From: Rhodocyclaceae bacterium
GTDB taxonomy: Bacteria > Pseudomonadota > Gammaproteobacteria > Burkholderiales > Rhodocyclaceae
Direction: 5' to 3'
Assembly: GCA_027325905.1 (NCBI GenBank)
Contig: DAIEEM010000246.1
Span: forward strand, 1 to 10,812
DNA: 10,812 bases
The notes under the pieces are model-generated. The model was not told the origin of the DNA, did not search any database, and saw nothing but the letters and a program-made list of their open reading frames with translations. Shown here piece after piece: positions 1 through 6,161 of this stretch. Made by a program: the position numbers and the translations under genes. Position 1 is the stretch's first letter; the number at the start of each line of letters is the position of its first letter.

Positions 1-690
1 CACACCGACGCCGTGCAGGCAGTCGGCAAGGTGGCGATCGACCTGAAGAAAACGCAGATCGACCTGCTCTCGCTATCGGGCCACAAGCTGCATGTGCCCA
101 AGGGCGTCGGCGTGCTTTACCTGCGCCGCAATACGCGCTTCCGTCCGCTGCTGCGCGGCGGCCATCAGGAGCGCGGCAGAAGGGCGGGGACGGAAAACTC
201 GGCATCCATCGTCGGCCTCGGCGTCGCTTCCGAATTGGCGCTCGAACACATGGCCTTCGAAAACAGCGAAGTCAGGCGTCTGCGCGACCGTCTCGAAGCC
301 GGGATACTTGCGCAAGTGCCGCGCGCCTTCGTCACCGGCGATGCCGACAATCGTCTTCCCAATACCGCCAACATCGCGTTCGAGTTTGTCGAGGGCGAAG
401 GCATCCTGCTGCTGCTGAACAAGCTGGGCATCGCGGCATCGAGCGGCTCGGCCTGCACCTCGGGGTCGCTGGAGCCGTCGCACGTCATGCGCGCGATGAG
501 CATTCCCTACACCGCCGCCCACGGCACGATACGGTTCTCGCTATCGCGCTACAACACCGAAGCCGAGATCGACCGCGTCGTCGCCGCCGTGCAGCCGATC
601 ATCGCGCAACTGCGCAAGATCTCGCCGTATTGGAACGGCGACGGCCCGGCCGGGGATAGCGATCAGGCGTTCGCGCCCGCGTATGCCTGA
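1..690 (+). CDS. nifS: NifS-type cysteine desulfurase, C-terminal part (5' end outside window)
   Basis: PLP enzyme that removes sulfur from L-cysteine and passes it, as an enzyme persulfide, to an Fe-S scaffold (NifU in nitrogen fixers). The frame is open from base 1, so the gene starts upstream; 229 residues are visible of about 400 usual for the family. Visible landmarks, numbered from the window edge: DAVQ at 3-6 (cofactor contacts), SGHK with the PLP lysine at 29, RAGTEN at 61-66, and the catalytic cysteine at 152 in ASSGSACTSGSLEPSHV, followed by GTIRFSLSRY. The cysteine loop and the SPYW-containing tail resemble NifS of nitrogen fixers more than housekeeping IscS, whose loop is SSGSACTSAS-like. 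It ends 6 bp before the stop of the convergent HPP gene. No nif gene follows on this strand, so nifS is last in its unit, and the rest of any nif cluster would lie to the left. The family call is firm; the nif role is inferred from sequence resemblance. Confidence 0.93.
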   Translation, partial: HTDAVQAVGKVAIDLKKTQIDLLSLSGHKLHVPKGVGVLYLRRNTRFRPLLRGGHQERGRRAGTENSASIVGLGVASELALEHMAFENSEVRRLRDRLEAGILAQVPRAFVTGDADNRLPNTANIAFEFVEGEGILLLLNKLGIAASSGSACTSGSLEPSHVMRAMSIPYTAAHGTIRFSLSRYNTEAEIDRVVAAVQPIIAQLRKISPYWNGDGPAGDSDQAFAPAYA

Positions 691-696
691 AGCCGC

Positions 697-1245
697 TCAG
701 AACCAGATTTCCGGGTAGCGGCGCGACTGCGGGATGTTGTTCACCAACAGTGCGATGGCGAGGAGGATTACGGGACCGACGGTGGCCGGCATCAGGACGT
801 AGAAAAATCCCAGGTGGTGAATTTGCGGCGATCCGATGACGGCGATCAGCGCCGTCGCGCCGCCCGGCGGGTGGAGCGTGCGCGTCGCGTGCATGAGCGC
901 GATGGCGGTCGCCACGGCCACCGCTTCGGCCAGCCAGGGCTGCTGGTGCAGGAGCTTCCAGCAGGCGACGCCGACGGCGGCGGAGAGCACGTGACCGCCG
1001 ATCAGGTTGCGCGGCTGGGCGAGCGGGCTGCGTACCGCACCGTAGACGAGCACAGCCGAGGCGCCGAAGGAACCGATCATCAACGGCAGGTCGCGGCCGT
1101 CGAAATACGCCTGCCCGAGCAGGGCGAGCACGGCGATGCCGAGGAAGCTGCCGAGCCACGACCACAGCATATCTCCGGTGCCGACGCGCGGCGGGCTGCC
1201 GTGCGTCGTGCCGCGCATCTTTTGCAGGTACGGGCGCAAGCTCAT
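697..1245 (-). CDS. HPP family integral membrane protein
   Basis: Small multi-spanning membrane protein of the HPP family (182 aa), named for its His-Pro-Pro motif, seen here at residues 125-127 in TLHPPGGATA. The family signature IGSFGASAVLVYG (about 57-69) followed by SPLAQPRNLIGGH is also present. Hydrophobic stretches near 27-45, 54-72, 81-97, 104-120 and 145-168 suggest four to five membrane spans. I chose the ATG at 1245 because its ATGA overlaps the stop of the upstream CBS gene and matches usual HPP starts; the frame could open further upstream, but that part would lie inside the CBS gene. HPP proteins in plant chloroplasts and cyanobacteria have been shown to transport nitrite; a similar role here is inference. 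Many homologues carry a fused CBS pair at the C terminus; here the CBS pair is the preceding separate gene. The gene ends 6 bp from the nifS stop. Confidence 0.9.
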   Translation of the reverse strand: MSLRPYLQKMRGTTHGSPPRVGTGDMLWSWLGSFLGIAVLALLGQAYFDGRDLPLMIGSFGASAVLVYGAVRSPLAQPRNLIGGHVLSAAVGVACWKLLHQQPWLAEAVAVATAIALMHATRTLHPPGGATALIAVIGSPQIHHLGFFYVLMPATVGPVILLAIALLVNNIPQSRRYPEIWF

Positions 1246-1871
1246 GGCAACTCGGCGAGGCTGAAGGCGGCAAGGAAGTGCTTGCGCAGCAGCAGTCCGC
1301 AAACGCGGCCCCGCTCGTCGAGCACCGGCGCGCTGCGGCCGGGATGGCGACGAAACGCGGCCATGATCTCGCGGAAACCCGCGTCGATGCCGACGGTGAC
1401 GGCCGGCGCCGTCATCGCCGCGCTGACGGGCGTTTCGTGGCAGCGATGCGTTATCTCGCAGGAATCGTCGATGAGCCGCAAGAACAGATCGAGAAAGGAC
1501 TCCGCCTGGAGGCGGCGGAGGAAGTCCGTTTCCGTCAGCATGCCGACGACTTCGCCATGGCCGTCGACCACCGGCAGGCTCTTGTAGCCGCTGCGTACGA
1601 GCGTTCGGGCGGCTTCGTCGAGCATCATCTCCGGCGGCAGCGACGGAATGCCGGCGTGCATCAACTGGCGCGCGCGGATGCGGCCGAACAGCCGTTCCGC
1701 GGCGTGACGGTGGGCAAGGTGATAGACGGCGCGAAAGTCCTCGGTACTGATGTCGAGATAGCCGGGAATATGCTTCATCGCATCGAGGATGTCCTCGTCG
1801 GCGAGGTCGAGCTCGGCTGCATCGGGTTCCTCGCGGTCCGCCGCCGATTGTTCCTGTTGTATTTCTTTCAT
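1242..1871 (-). CDS. tandem CBS-domain protein, probable partner of HPP
   Basis: Cytosolic regulatory protein of 209 aa with two CBS domains, at about 66-122 (RARQLMHAGI to GMLTETDFLRRL) and 148-204 (TPVSAAMTAPAVTV to GLLLRKHFLAAF). Paired CBS domains form a Bateman module that usually binds adenine nucleotides and switches a partner protein. A charged N-terminal tail precedes an acidic/helical segment around 25-60 (EDILDAMKHIPGYLDI). I chose the ATG at 1871 because a GGAG lies 9 nt upstream (in CGGAGCGAATTTAC). The frame extends upstream to ATGs at 1892 and 1895 and a TTG at 1901, but none of these has a visible ribosome binding site. The stop overlaps the HPP start by ATGA, so translation is probably coupled and the partner is probably the HPP protein. 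A TATGAT -10-like hexamer lies at 1896-1891, but I see no convincing -35. The bound ligand cannot be told from sequence. Confidence 0.88.
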   Translation of the reverse strand: MKEIQQEQSAADREEPDAAELDLADEDILDAMKHIPGYLDISTEDFRAVYHLAHRHAAERLFGRIRARQLMHAGIPSLPPEMMLDEAARTLVRSGYKSLPVVDGHGEVVGMLTETDFLRRLQAESFLDLFLRLIDDSCEITHRCHETPVSAAMTAPAVTVGIDAGFREIMAAFRRHPGRSAPVLDERGRVCGLLLRKHFLAAFSLAELP

Positions 1872-1991
1872 GTAAATTCGCTCCGTATCCATCATAACCA
1901 AGCGCCGGCGCGTAAAAATTGATTTAGGCTAAGTTTGCGGCCGTTGCCGGCCGCGGCCCGGCAGGAGCACTCCCTGAGCACGTCGCCGGAA

Positions 1992-2006
1992 TGGCACGGT
2001 GGTTGT
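1992..2006 (+). promoter_or_regulatory. possible sigma-54 (RpoN) -24/-12 element upstream of OsmC gene
   Basis: The sequence TGGCACGGTGGTTGT matches the sigma-54 consensus TGGCACG-N4-TTGC through the whole -24 part and the TTG of the -12 part. The normally invariant GC at -12 is GT here. Transcription would start near 2018, about 50 nt before the OsmC start. The mismatch falls at an important base, so this may be a weak promoter, a relic or chance. Confidence 0.3.
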
Positions 2007-2032
2007 CGATCCGGGCGGATGTCGCGCCGAAT

Positions 2033-2058
2033 GATATATTAGCCATCGCTAACATATC
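2033..2058. promoter_or_regulatory. 26-bp palindrome, probable operator before OsmC gene
   Basis: Two 11-bp arms, GATATATTAGC and GCTAACATATC, separated by CATC. The arms are exact inverted repeats except for one position (A versus G in the aligned arm). The element is AT-rich in a GC-rich region and ends 2 bp before the AAGGA ribosome binding site of the OsmC gene. Its size and symmetry suit a dimeric winged-helix repressor, or a hairpin in the leader RNA. I cannot assign a regulator family from the sequence. Confidence 0.55.
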
Positions 2059-2071
2059 TGAAGGAATTGCC

Positions 2072-2464
2072 ATGATCGTTTCCTACGCGCTCGACGGAGC
2101 GCGGATCGCCACCGACATCGGCGGAAAATTCTCTATCGATGCCGACCAGCCGGCGCCCTTCGGCGAAGACAAGGCGCCTTCGCCCTTCGACATCTTCCTG
2201 TCAGGCATTTGCGCCTGCACGGCGTATTTTGCGCAACGCTACTGCCGGAAATGGAACTTGCCGCACGAAGGCGTCGCCGTCGAACTCGAGCCCGTGTTCA
2301 ATGCCCAGCACGTCCTCACCGACGTTCGGCTCAAGCTCAAGGTGCCGCCGAGCTTTCCGCGCGATCACATCGGCGGCCTGCTGAGGAACGCTGCCGCGTG
2401 CCCGGTAAAGAAAGCTCTCGAAGTACCGCCGACCGTCTCGCTGGAATTGAGCGAGGACCATTGA
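2072..2464 (+). CDS. OsmC/Ohr-family protein
   Basis: Cytosolic 130-aa protein of the OsmC superfamily. Characterised members are dimeric thiol peroxidases that use two cysteines to reduce organic hydroperoxides; many other members are unassigned. The two expected sites are visible: a cysteine cluster in FLSGICACTAYFAQRYC (C47, C49, C58) on the central helix, and C110 in NAAACPVKKAL, the CPV motif of the second site. The ATG at 2072 has AAGGA 6 nt upstream and gives a normal OsmC N terminus (MIVSYALDG). The frame is also open from an ATG at 1991, but that start has no ribosome binding site and would add 27 unrelated residues across the palindrome. The DUF302 gene follows after 24 bp, probably in one operon. 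Which cysteine is catalytic, and whether the substrate is a peroxide or a sulfur species, cannot be decided here. Confidence 0.87.
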   Translation: MIVSYALDGARIATDIGGKFSIDADQPAPFGEDKAPSPFDIFLSGICACTAYFAQRYCRKWNLPHEGVAVELEPVFNAQHVLTDVRLKLKVPPSFPRDHIGGLLRNAAACPVKKALEVPPTVSLELSEDH

Positions 2465-2488
2465 TTTCGACGCACCAGGAGAATTACC

Positions 2489-2875
2489 ATGACCATCAAT
2501 TTCAAACGCGAAATACCCGATACCGTCGATCACGCCGTCGAGCGCGTGACCAAGGCGCTGGGCGCCGAGGGCTTCGGCATCCTCACCCGCATCGACATGC
2601 ATAGCAAGATCAAGGAGAAGACCGGCAAGGAAATCGTGCCCACCGTGATTCTCGGCGCCTGCAATCCTAACCTCGCCTACGAGGCCTACACGGCGAACAG
2701 CGACGTGGCCAGCCTGCTGCCTTGCAACGCCGTGATTCGCGAGATCGCGCCGGGACGGATATCGGTGGAACTCGCCGCGCCGTCCGGCATGATGCGTGTC
2801 CTCGGCGATGCCAAGCTCATCGAACTGGCGCGCGAGGCCGACACGCGCATCGAGCGGGCGTTGGCGAGCGTGTAA
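2489..2875 (+). CDS. DUF302-domain protein
   Basis: A 128-aa protein consisting of one DUF302 domain. It has no signal peptide or membrane segment, so it is probably cytosolic. It shows the two hallmark motifs of the family: VILGACNP at about 53-60 (C58) and LLPCNAVIRE at about 76-85 (C79). Both cysteines are present, which suggests a thiol or metal-linked role, but no biochemical function is established that I can cite. The start is well supported: AGGAGA (2477-2482) lies 6 nt before the ATG. The gene follows the OsmC gene by 24 bp with no terminator between. After its TAA there are 157 bp before the phosphatase gene, which has a weaker link to this pair. Confidence 0.87.
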   Translation: MTINFKREIPDTVDHAVERVTKALGAEGFGILTRIDMHSKIKEKTGKEIVPTVILGACNPNLAYEAYTANSDVASLLPCNAVIREIAPGRISVELAAPSGMMRVLGDAKLIELAREADTRIERALASV

Positions 2876-2887
2876 ACTTGGCCCTTT

Positions 2888-3001
2888 ATGGCCGAGTTCA
2901 TGAACATGGAAGCTGCGCTACCGCTCATCTACCGCTTCGCCGCGTACTTCACGCTGACCCTGCTGGACGATCCGGCGGTCCTGGCGATGGCATTCTGCTG
3001 A
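2888..3001 (+). CDS. possible small ORF, 37 aa, doubtful
   Basis: A short ORF in the 157-bp gap between the DUF302 gene and the phosphatase gene. It encodes MAEFMNMEAALPLIYRF followed by a mildly hydrophobic stretch and ends in AMAFC. No ribosome binding site precedes the ATG, and I recognise no family. It could be a chance ORF or a remnant of a membrane protein. The rest of the gap (3002-3032) is the leader of the phosphatase gene. Confidence 0.15.
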   Translation: MAEFMNMEAALPLIYRFAAYFTLTLLDDPAVLAMAFC

Positions 3002-3032
3002 GTCGTATCGCGGAGAGGGCGATCGAGCGACA

Positions 3033-3506
3033 ATGGACAGGGTCAGCGTCCTGTTGGTGTGTATGGGCAACATCTGCCGGTCGCCGACCGCCGAAGGCGT
3101 GTTGCGCACGTTGGCGGAACGCGAAGGGCTGGCTGCGTATTTCGAGATCGATTCGGCGGGCACGCACGGCTACCATGTCGGCGAGCCGCCCGATACGCGC
3201 GCGTGCAAAGCGGCGACGCGTCGCGGCTACGATCTTTCGCAACTGCGTGCGCGCCGCGTCAATGATCTCGACTTCATCCACTACGACGCCATCCTGGCCA
3301 TGGACGCGGACAACCTGTCCCTGCTGCGGCGCGCCTGCCCGACCGAGCATCGGCACAAGCTCGGCCTGTTCCTCGACTATGCGGTGAATTTCGACGATGA
3401 GGATGTCCCCGATCCGTACTATGGCGGCGACGACGGCTTCGATCACGTGCTCGATCTTGTCGAGGACGCGGCGCGCGGCCTGATCGCGGCGATGCGCGCC
3501 AAATAA
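3033..3506 (+). CDS. low-molecular-weight protein tyrosine phosphatase
   Basis: Cytosolic 157-aa phosphatase of the LMW-PTP family, which removes phosphate from tyrosine residues by a cysteinyl-phosphate intermediate. The catalytic P-loop C-x5-R-S is residues 10-17 (CMGNICRS), right after the first beta strand, and the general acid is D127 in the DPYY motif (127-130). SAGTHGYHVGEPPDTRA (41-57) is the usual second conserved block. The length is typical. The ATG at 3033 has only weak upstream purine tracts (AGAGGG 13 nt away), but it sits at the correct distance from the P-loop. The gene stands alone rather than next to exopolysaccharide kinase genes, so this is more like the housekeeping class than a Wzb partner; that is inference. 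Its stop codon lies inside the A-rich stretch that serves, on the other strand, as the U-tract of the rne terminator. Confidence 0.94.
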   Translation: MDRVSVLLVCMGNICRSPTAEGVLRTLAEREGLAAYFEIDSAGTHGYHVGEPPDTRACKAATRRGYDLSQLRARRVNDLDFIHYDAILAMDADNLSLLRRACPTEHRHKLGLFLDYAVNFDDEDVPDPYYGGDDGFDHVLDLVEDAARGLIAAMRAK

Positions 3507-3531
3507 AACGGGCACGCGTGGCGTGCCCGTT
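3501..3531 (-). terminator. intrinsic terminator of rne, hairpin shared with the phosphatase gene
   Basis: A perfect 11-bp stem (arms AACGGGCACGC and GCGTGCCCGTT, at 3507-3517 and 3521-3531) with a 3-nt loop. On the minus strand the stem is followed by TTTTATTT (3508-3501, partly within the stem), a good U-tract, 24 nt after the rne stop. On the plus strand the same hairpin follows the phosphatase stop directly but has no downstream T-run, so it would work poorly there as an intrinsic terminator. Confidence 0.88.
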
Positions 3532-3554
3532 CGACGGCGTTCCGCTGCGAACGC

Positions 3555-6161
3555 TCAGTCTTGCTTGGTTTCCACCATCTGCAGCGGTTCCGCGGCGATC
3601 ACCGCGACGGGCTTCGGCTTGCGGCCCAACGGCTTCGGCGCGTCGACAATGGGTGCCGCAGGCGCTGTATTTTCTGCTGCGGTCTCGATCATCACCAGCC
3701 CAGCCTGCTGCAGGTTGGCCGTCAGGTCGATCGGTTCCGCTGCGGGCGTGGGTGACGGTGTGACTTTCACGGCGACGGATTCGGCCATCACGGTTGGCTC
3801 GACCACGGCTGCCGCGACAGGCGCAGCGACTTCAGGCGCGGCAACCGCGGGCGCGGCTTCGGGCTGCGGCGCCGCCGGCGCCTCGGCTACGGGAGTCGGC
3901 CAGGGCATGGCGCGGGGCGCGACTGCCGCTTCGGCGACTACGGCCGGAGCTGCGGCAGCGACGACACCCTCGGTCTGGAGGGACGGCGTAACGGACGTCT
4001 CGACGACATCGGCGCTGGCGCCTTCCTCGGTGCGGCGTTCGCCGCGGCCGCGACCGCCGCGACGGCCGCGACGGCGGCCCTCGGTCTGTTGGCCTTCGGC
4101 TTGCGGCCCGCCTTCGGCGGGCGCAGAAGCGCCGGCCGCTGCTTCAGTCGGCACCGCCGCGGATTCGGCGCGCGGTGCCTTGGGCGGACGTTCCGCACGT
4201 TCCTGGCGCTCGCCGCGCGGCCGGCGGGCGGGTTGCCCCTCGGCGGGTTCTTCGCGCTTCGCTTGCTGCTGACGCGGCTGATCGCCGCGCGGTTCGGCGC
4301 GTTCCTTGCGGTCCGGGCGGGGGGAACGCTCTTCGCGTTCCTCGCGTCCTTCCTTGCTGCGGCCACGACCGCGTCCGCGCTCGCCGCGTTCCCCGCGCTC
4401 GCGCCGGGCCGGTTTCTCGGCCTTCTTCTCGGCGACGGGTTCGGCCGACTGCTTGTTGCTCTTGAACCACGCGAATATCTTGGCGATGATGCCGGCTTGC
4501 GCCGCCACCGGCGCCTTGACGGCGGGCTTCGGTGCGACGACGGGCGCCGGCTCGTCGGGCGTGATGCCCTTGACGGCGGCTTCGAGTCGCTGCGGCTTCG
4601 CTTCGTTCTGCGCCGAGGGCGGTTGGTAGTTTTCCTCGGCCGGCTTCTCCGCCATTTGGTAGCTCGGCAGGGCGAGGCCTTCCTGGTTCAACTGGTCGTG
4701 GCGCAGGCGGACGATTTCGTGCTGCGGCGTTTCCAGGTGGCGATTCGGCACGATCACCAGGTTGATGCGATGGCGCATCTCGATGCGGGCGATGTCGACG
4801 CGCTTTTCGTTGAGCAGGAAGGTGCCGACGTCGACGGGAACCTGGCAGTGGATTGCGCCGGTGTTCTCCTTCATCGACTCTTCTTCGAGGATGCGCAGGA
4901 TGTGCAGCGCCGCCGATTCCGTCGAGCGGATGTGGCCGGTGCCGGTGCAGCGCGGGCAGGTGATGTAGCTGGTTTCGGCGAGCGCCGGACGCAGGCGCTG
5001 GCGCGACAGTTCGAGCAGGCCGAAGCGGCTGATCTTGCCGGTCTGGACGCGGGCGCGGTCGAAGTGCAGCGCGTCGCGCAGGCGGTTTTCGACTTCGCGC
5101 TGGTTCTTGGTCGATTCCATGTCGATGAAGTCGATGACGATGAGGCCGCCGAGGTCGCGCAGGCGCAACTGGCGGGCGATTTCATCGGCCGCTTCGCAGT
5201 TGGTGCGCAGGGCGGTTTCCTCGATGTCGCTGCCCTTGGTGGCGCGGCCGGAGTTGACGTCGATCGAGACCAGCGCTTCGGTGTGGTCGATGACGATGGC
5301 GCCGCCCGAGGGCAGGGTGACCTGGCGCGAGTAGGCCGACTCGATCTGGTGCTCGATCTGGAAGCGCGAGAACAGCGGCACGTCGTCGCGATAACGCTTG
5401 ATGCGCGAGACGTTGTCCGGCATCACGGTGGCCATGAAGTGCTGGGCCTGCTCGAAGATGTCGTCGGTGTCGATGAGGATTTCGCCGATTTCCGAGTGGA
5501 AATAGTCGCGGATGGCGCGGATCACCAGGCTGGATTCGAGATAAATGAGGAAGGCGCCCGACTGCGATTTGGCGGCGCCTTCGATGGCGCGCCACAATTG
5601 CATCAGGTAGTTCATGTCCCACTCGAGCTCTTCCTTGCCGCGGCCGATGCCGGCGGTGCGGGCGATCAGGCTCATGCCTTGCGGTACGTCGAGTTGGTCC
5701 ATGACGTCGCGCAGTTCCTGGCGGTCGTCGCCCTCGACGCGGCGCGAGACGCCGCCGCCGCGCGGGTTGTTGGGCATCAGCACGAGGTAGCGGCCGGCCA
5801 GCGAGATGAAGGTGGTCAGCGCCGCGCCCTTGTTGCCGCGCTCGTCCTTCTCGACCTGGACGATGATTTCCTGGCCGACGTGGAGCGCATCCTGGATGCG
5901 CGCCTTGCCGGCGTCGATGCCCGGCTTGAAGAAGGAACGCGAGACTTCCTTGAACGGCAGGAAGCCGTGGCGCTCGGCGCCGTAATCGACGAAGGCGGCT
6001 TCGAGGCTGGGCTCGATGCGGGTGATTACGGCCTTGTAGATGTTGCTCTTGCGTTGTTCCTTGGCGGCCGATTCGATATCGAGGTCGACCAGTTTTTGAC
6101 CATCGACGATCGCGACGCGGAGTTCCTCGGCTTGCGTCGCATTGAACAGCATGCGTTTCAT
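3555..6161 (-). CDS. rne: ribonuclease E
   Basis: Essential endoribonuclease that starts mRNA decay and processes rRNA and tRNA precursors; in proteobacteria it scaffolds a degradosome at the inner membrane. The 868-aa protein begins MKRMLFNATQAEELRVAIVDGQ, as in enterobacterial RNase E, and has the S1 domain at about 35-125. DNase I-like catalytic aspartates are D301 (IDVNSGRATKG) and D344 (VIDFIDM), matching D303 and D346 of E. coli. The zinc-link CPRC is at 402-405. After residue 510 the sequence is disordered: an amphipathic stretch AGIIAKIFAWFKSNK (556-570) that could bind membrane, an Arg/Glu-rich RNA-binding region (583-710), an Ala/Pro-rich region (711-810), and a more ordered tail (812-868) ending PLQMVETKQD. 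The length separates it from RNase G (about 490 aa). GGGAG lies 6 nt before the ATG, inside a hairpin. Degradosome partners cannot be read from this sequence. Confidence 0.97.
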   Translation of the reverse strand: MKRMLFNATQAEELRVAIVDGQKLVDLDIESAAKEQRKSNIYKAVITRIEPSLEAAFVDYGAERHGFLPFKEVSRSFFKPGIDAGKARIQDALHVGQEIIVQVEKDERGNKGAALTTFISLAGRYLVLMPNNPRGGGVSRRVEGDDRQELRDVMDQLDVPQGMSLIARTAGIGRGKEELEWDMNYLMQLWRAIEGAAKSQSGAFLIYLESSLVIRAIRDYFHSEIGEILIDTDDIFEQAQHFMATVMPDNVSRIKRYRDDVPLFSRFQIEHQIESAYSRQVTLPSGGAIVIDHTEALVSIDVNSGRATKGSDIEETALRTNCEAADEIARQLRLRDLGGLIVIDFIDMESTKNQREVENRLRDALHFDRARVQTGKISRFGLLELSRQRLRPALAETSYITCPRCTGTGHIRSTESAALHILRILEEESMKENTGAIHCQVPVDVGTFLLNEKRVDIARIEMRHRINLVIVPNRHLETPQHEIVRLRHDQLNQEGLALPSYQMAEKPAEENYQPPSAQNEAKPQRLEAAVKGITPDEPAPVVAPKPAVKAPVAAQAGIIAKIFAWFKSNKQSAEPVAEKKAEKPARRERGERGERGRGRGRSKEGREEREERSPRPDRKERAEPRGDQPRQQQAKREEPAEGQPARRPRGERQERAERPPKAPRAESAAVPTEAAAGASAPAEGGPQAEGQQTEGRRRGRRGGRGRGERRTEEGASADVVETSVTPSLQTEGVVAAAAPAVVAEAAVAPRAMPWPTPVAEAPAAPQPEAAPAVAAPEVAAPVAAAVVEPTVMAESVAVKVTPSPTPAAEPIDLTANLQQAGLVMIETAAENTAPAAPIVDAPKPLGRKPKPVAVIAAEPLQMVETKQD

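Larger units (their letters stand above)
1872..2071. promoter_or_regulatory. divergent intergenic control region (CBS/HPP left, OsmC/DUF302 right)
   Basis: A 200-bp gap between divergent genes. It holds the CBS ribosome binding site, a short TTAG-G-CTAA inverted repeat (about 1924-1932), a GC-rich perfect hairpin with GCGGCCG arms and a 4-nt loop (1937-1954, no flanking T-tract, so not an intrinsic terminator), a sigma-54-like element (1992-2006) and a long palindrome (2033-2058). No good sigma-70 promoter is visible toward the OsmC gene. I found no NifA upstream site (TGT-N10-ACA) by eye. Confidence 0.6.

Noticed and set aside
1246-1302. Upstream start for the HPP gene (201-aa version)
   Set aside because: The extra residues lie inside the CBS gene, and the ATGA overlap at 1242-1245 is a typical coupled start.
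814-1922. Plus-strand open frames opposite the HPP and CBS genes
   Set aside because: Arg/Ala-rich shadow translations with no domain; HPP and CBS motifs are intact on the minus strand.
1937-1954. GC hairpin as an intrinsic terminator
   Set aside because: Perfect stem, but no T-run on either strand, and it lies between two divergent gene starts where no transcript needs to end.
1991-2071. Upstream ATG that would lengthen the OsmC protein by 27 residues
   Set aside because: No ribosome binding site, and the extension crosses the palindrome; the ATG at 2072 has AAGGA at good spacing and gives a normal OsmC N terminus.
3714-4420. Low-complexity, repeat-like DNA in the 3' half of rne
   Set aside because: Repetition comes from Arg/Glu/Ala/Pro codons of the disordered region, not from a mobile element, satellite or CRISPR array.
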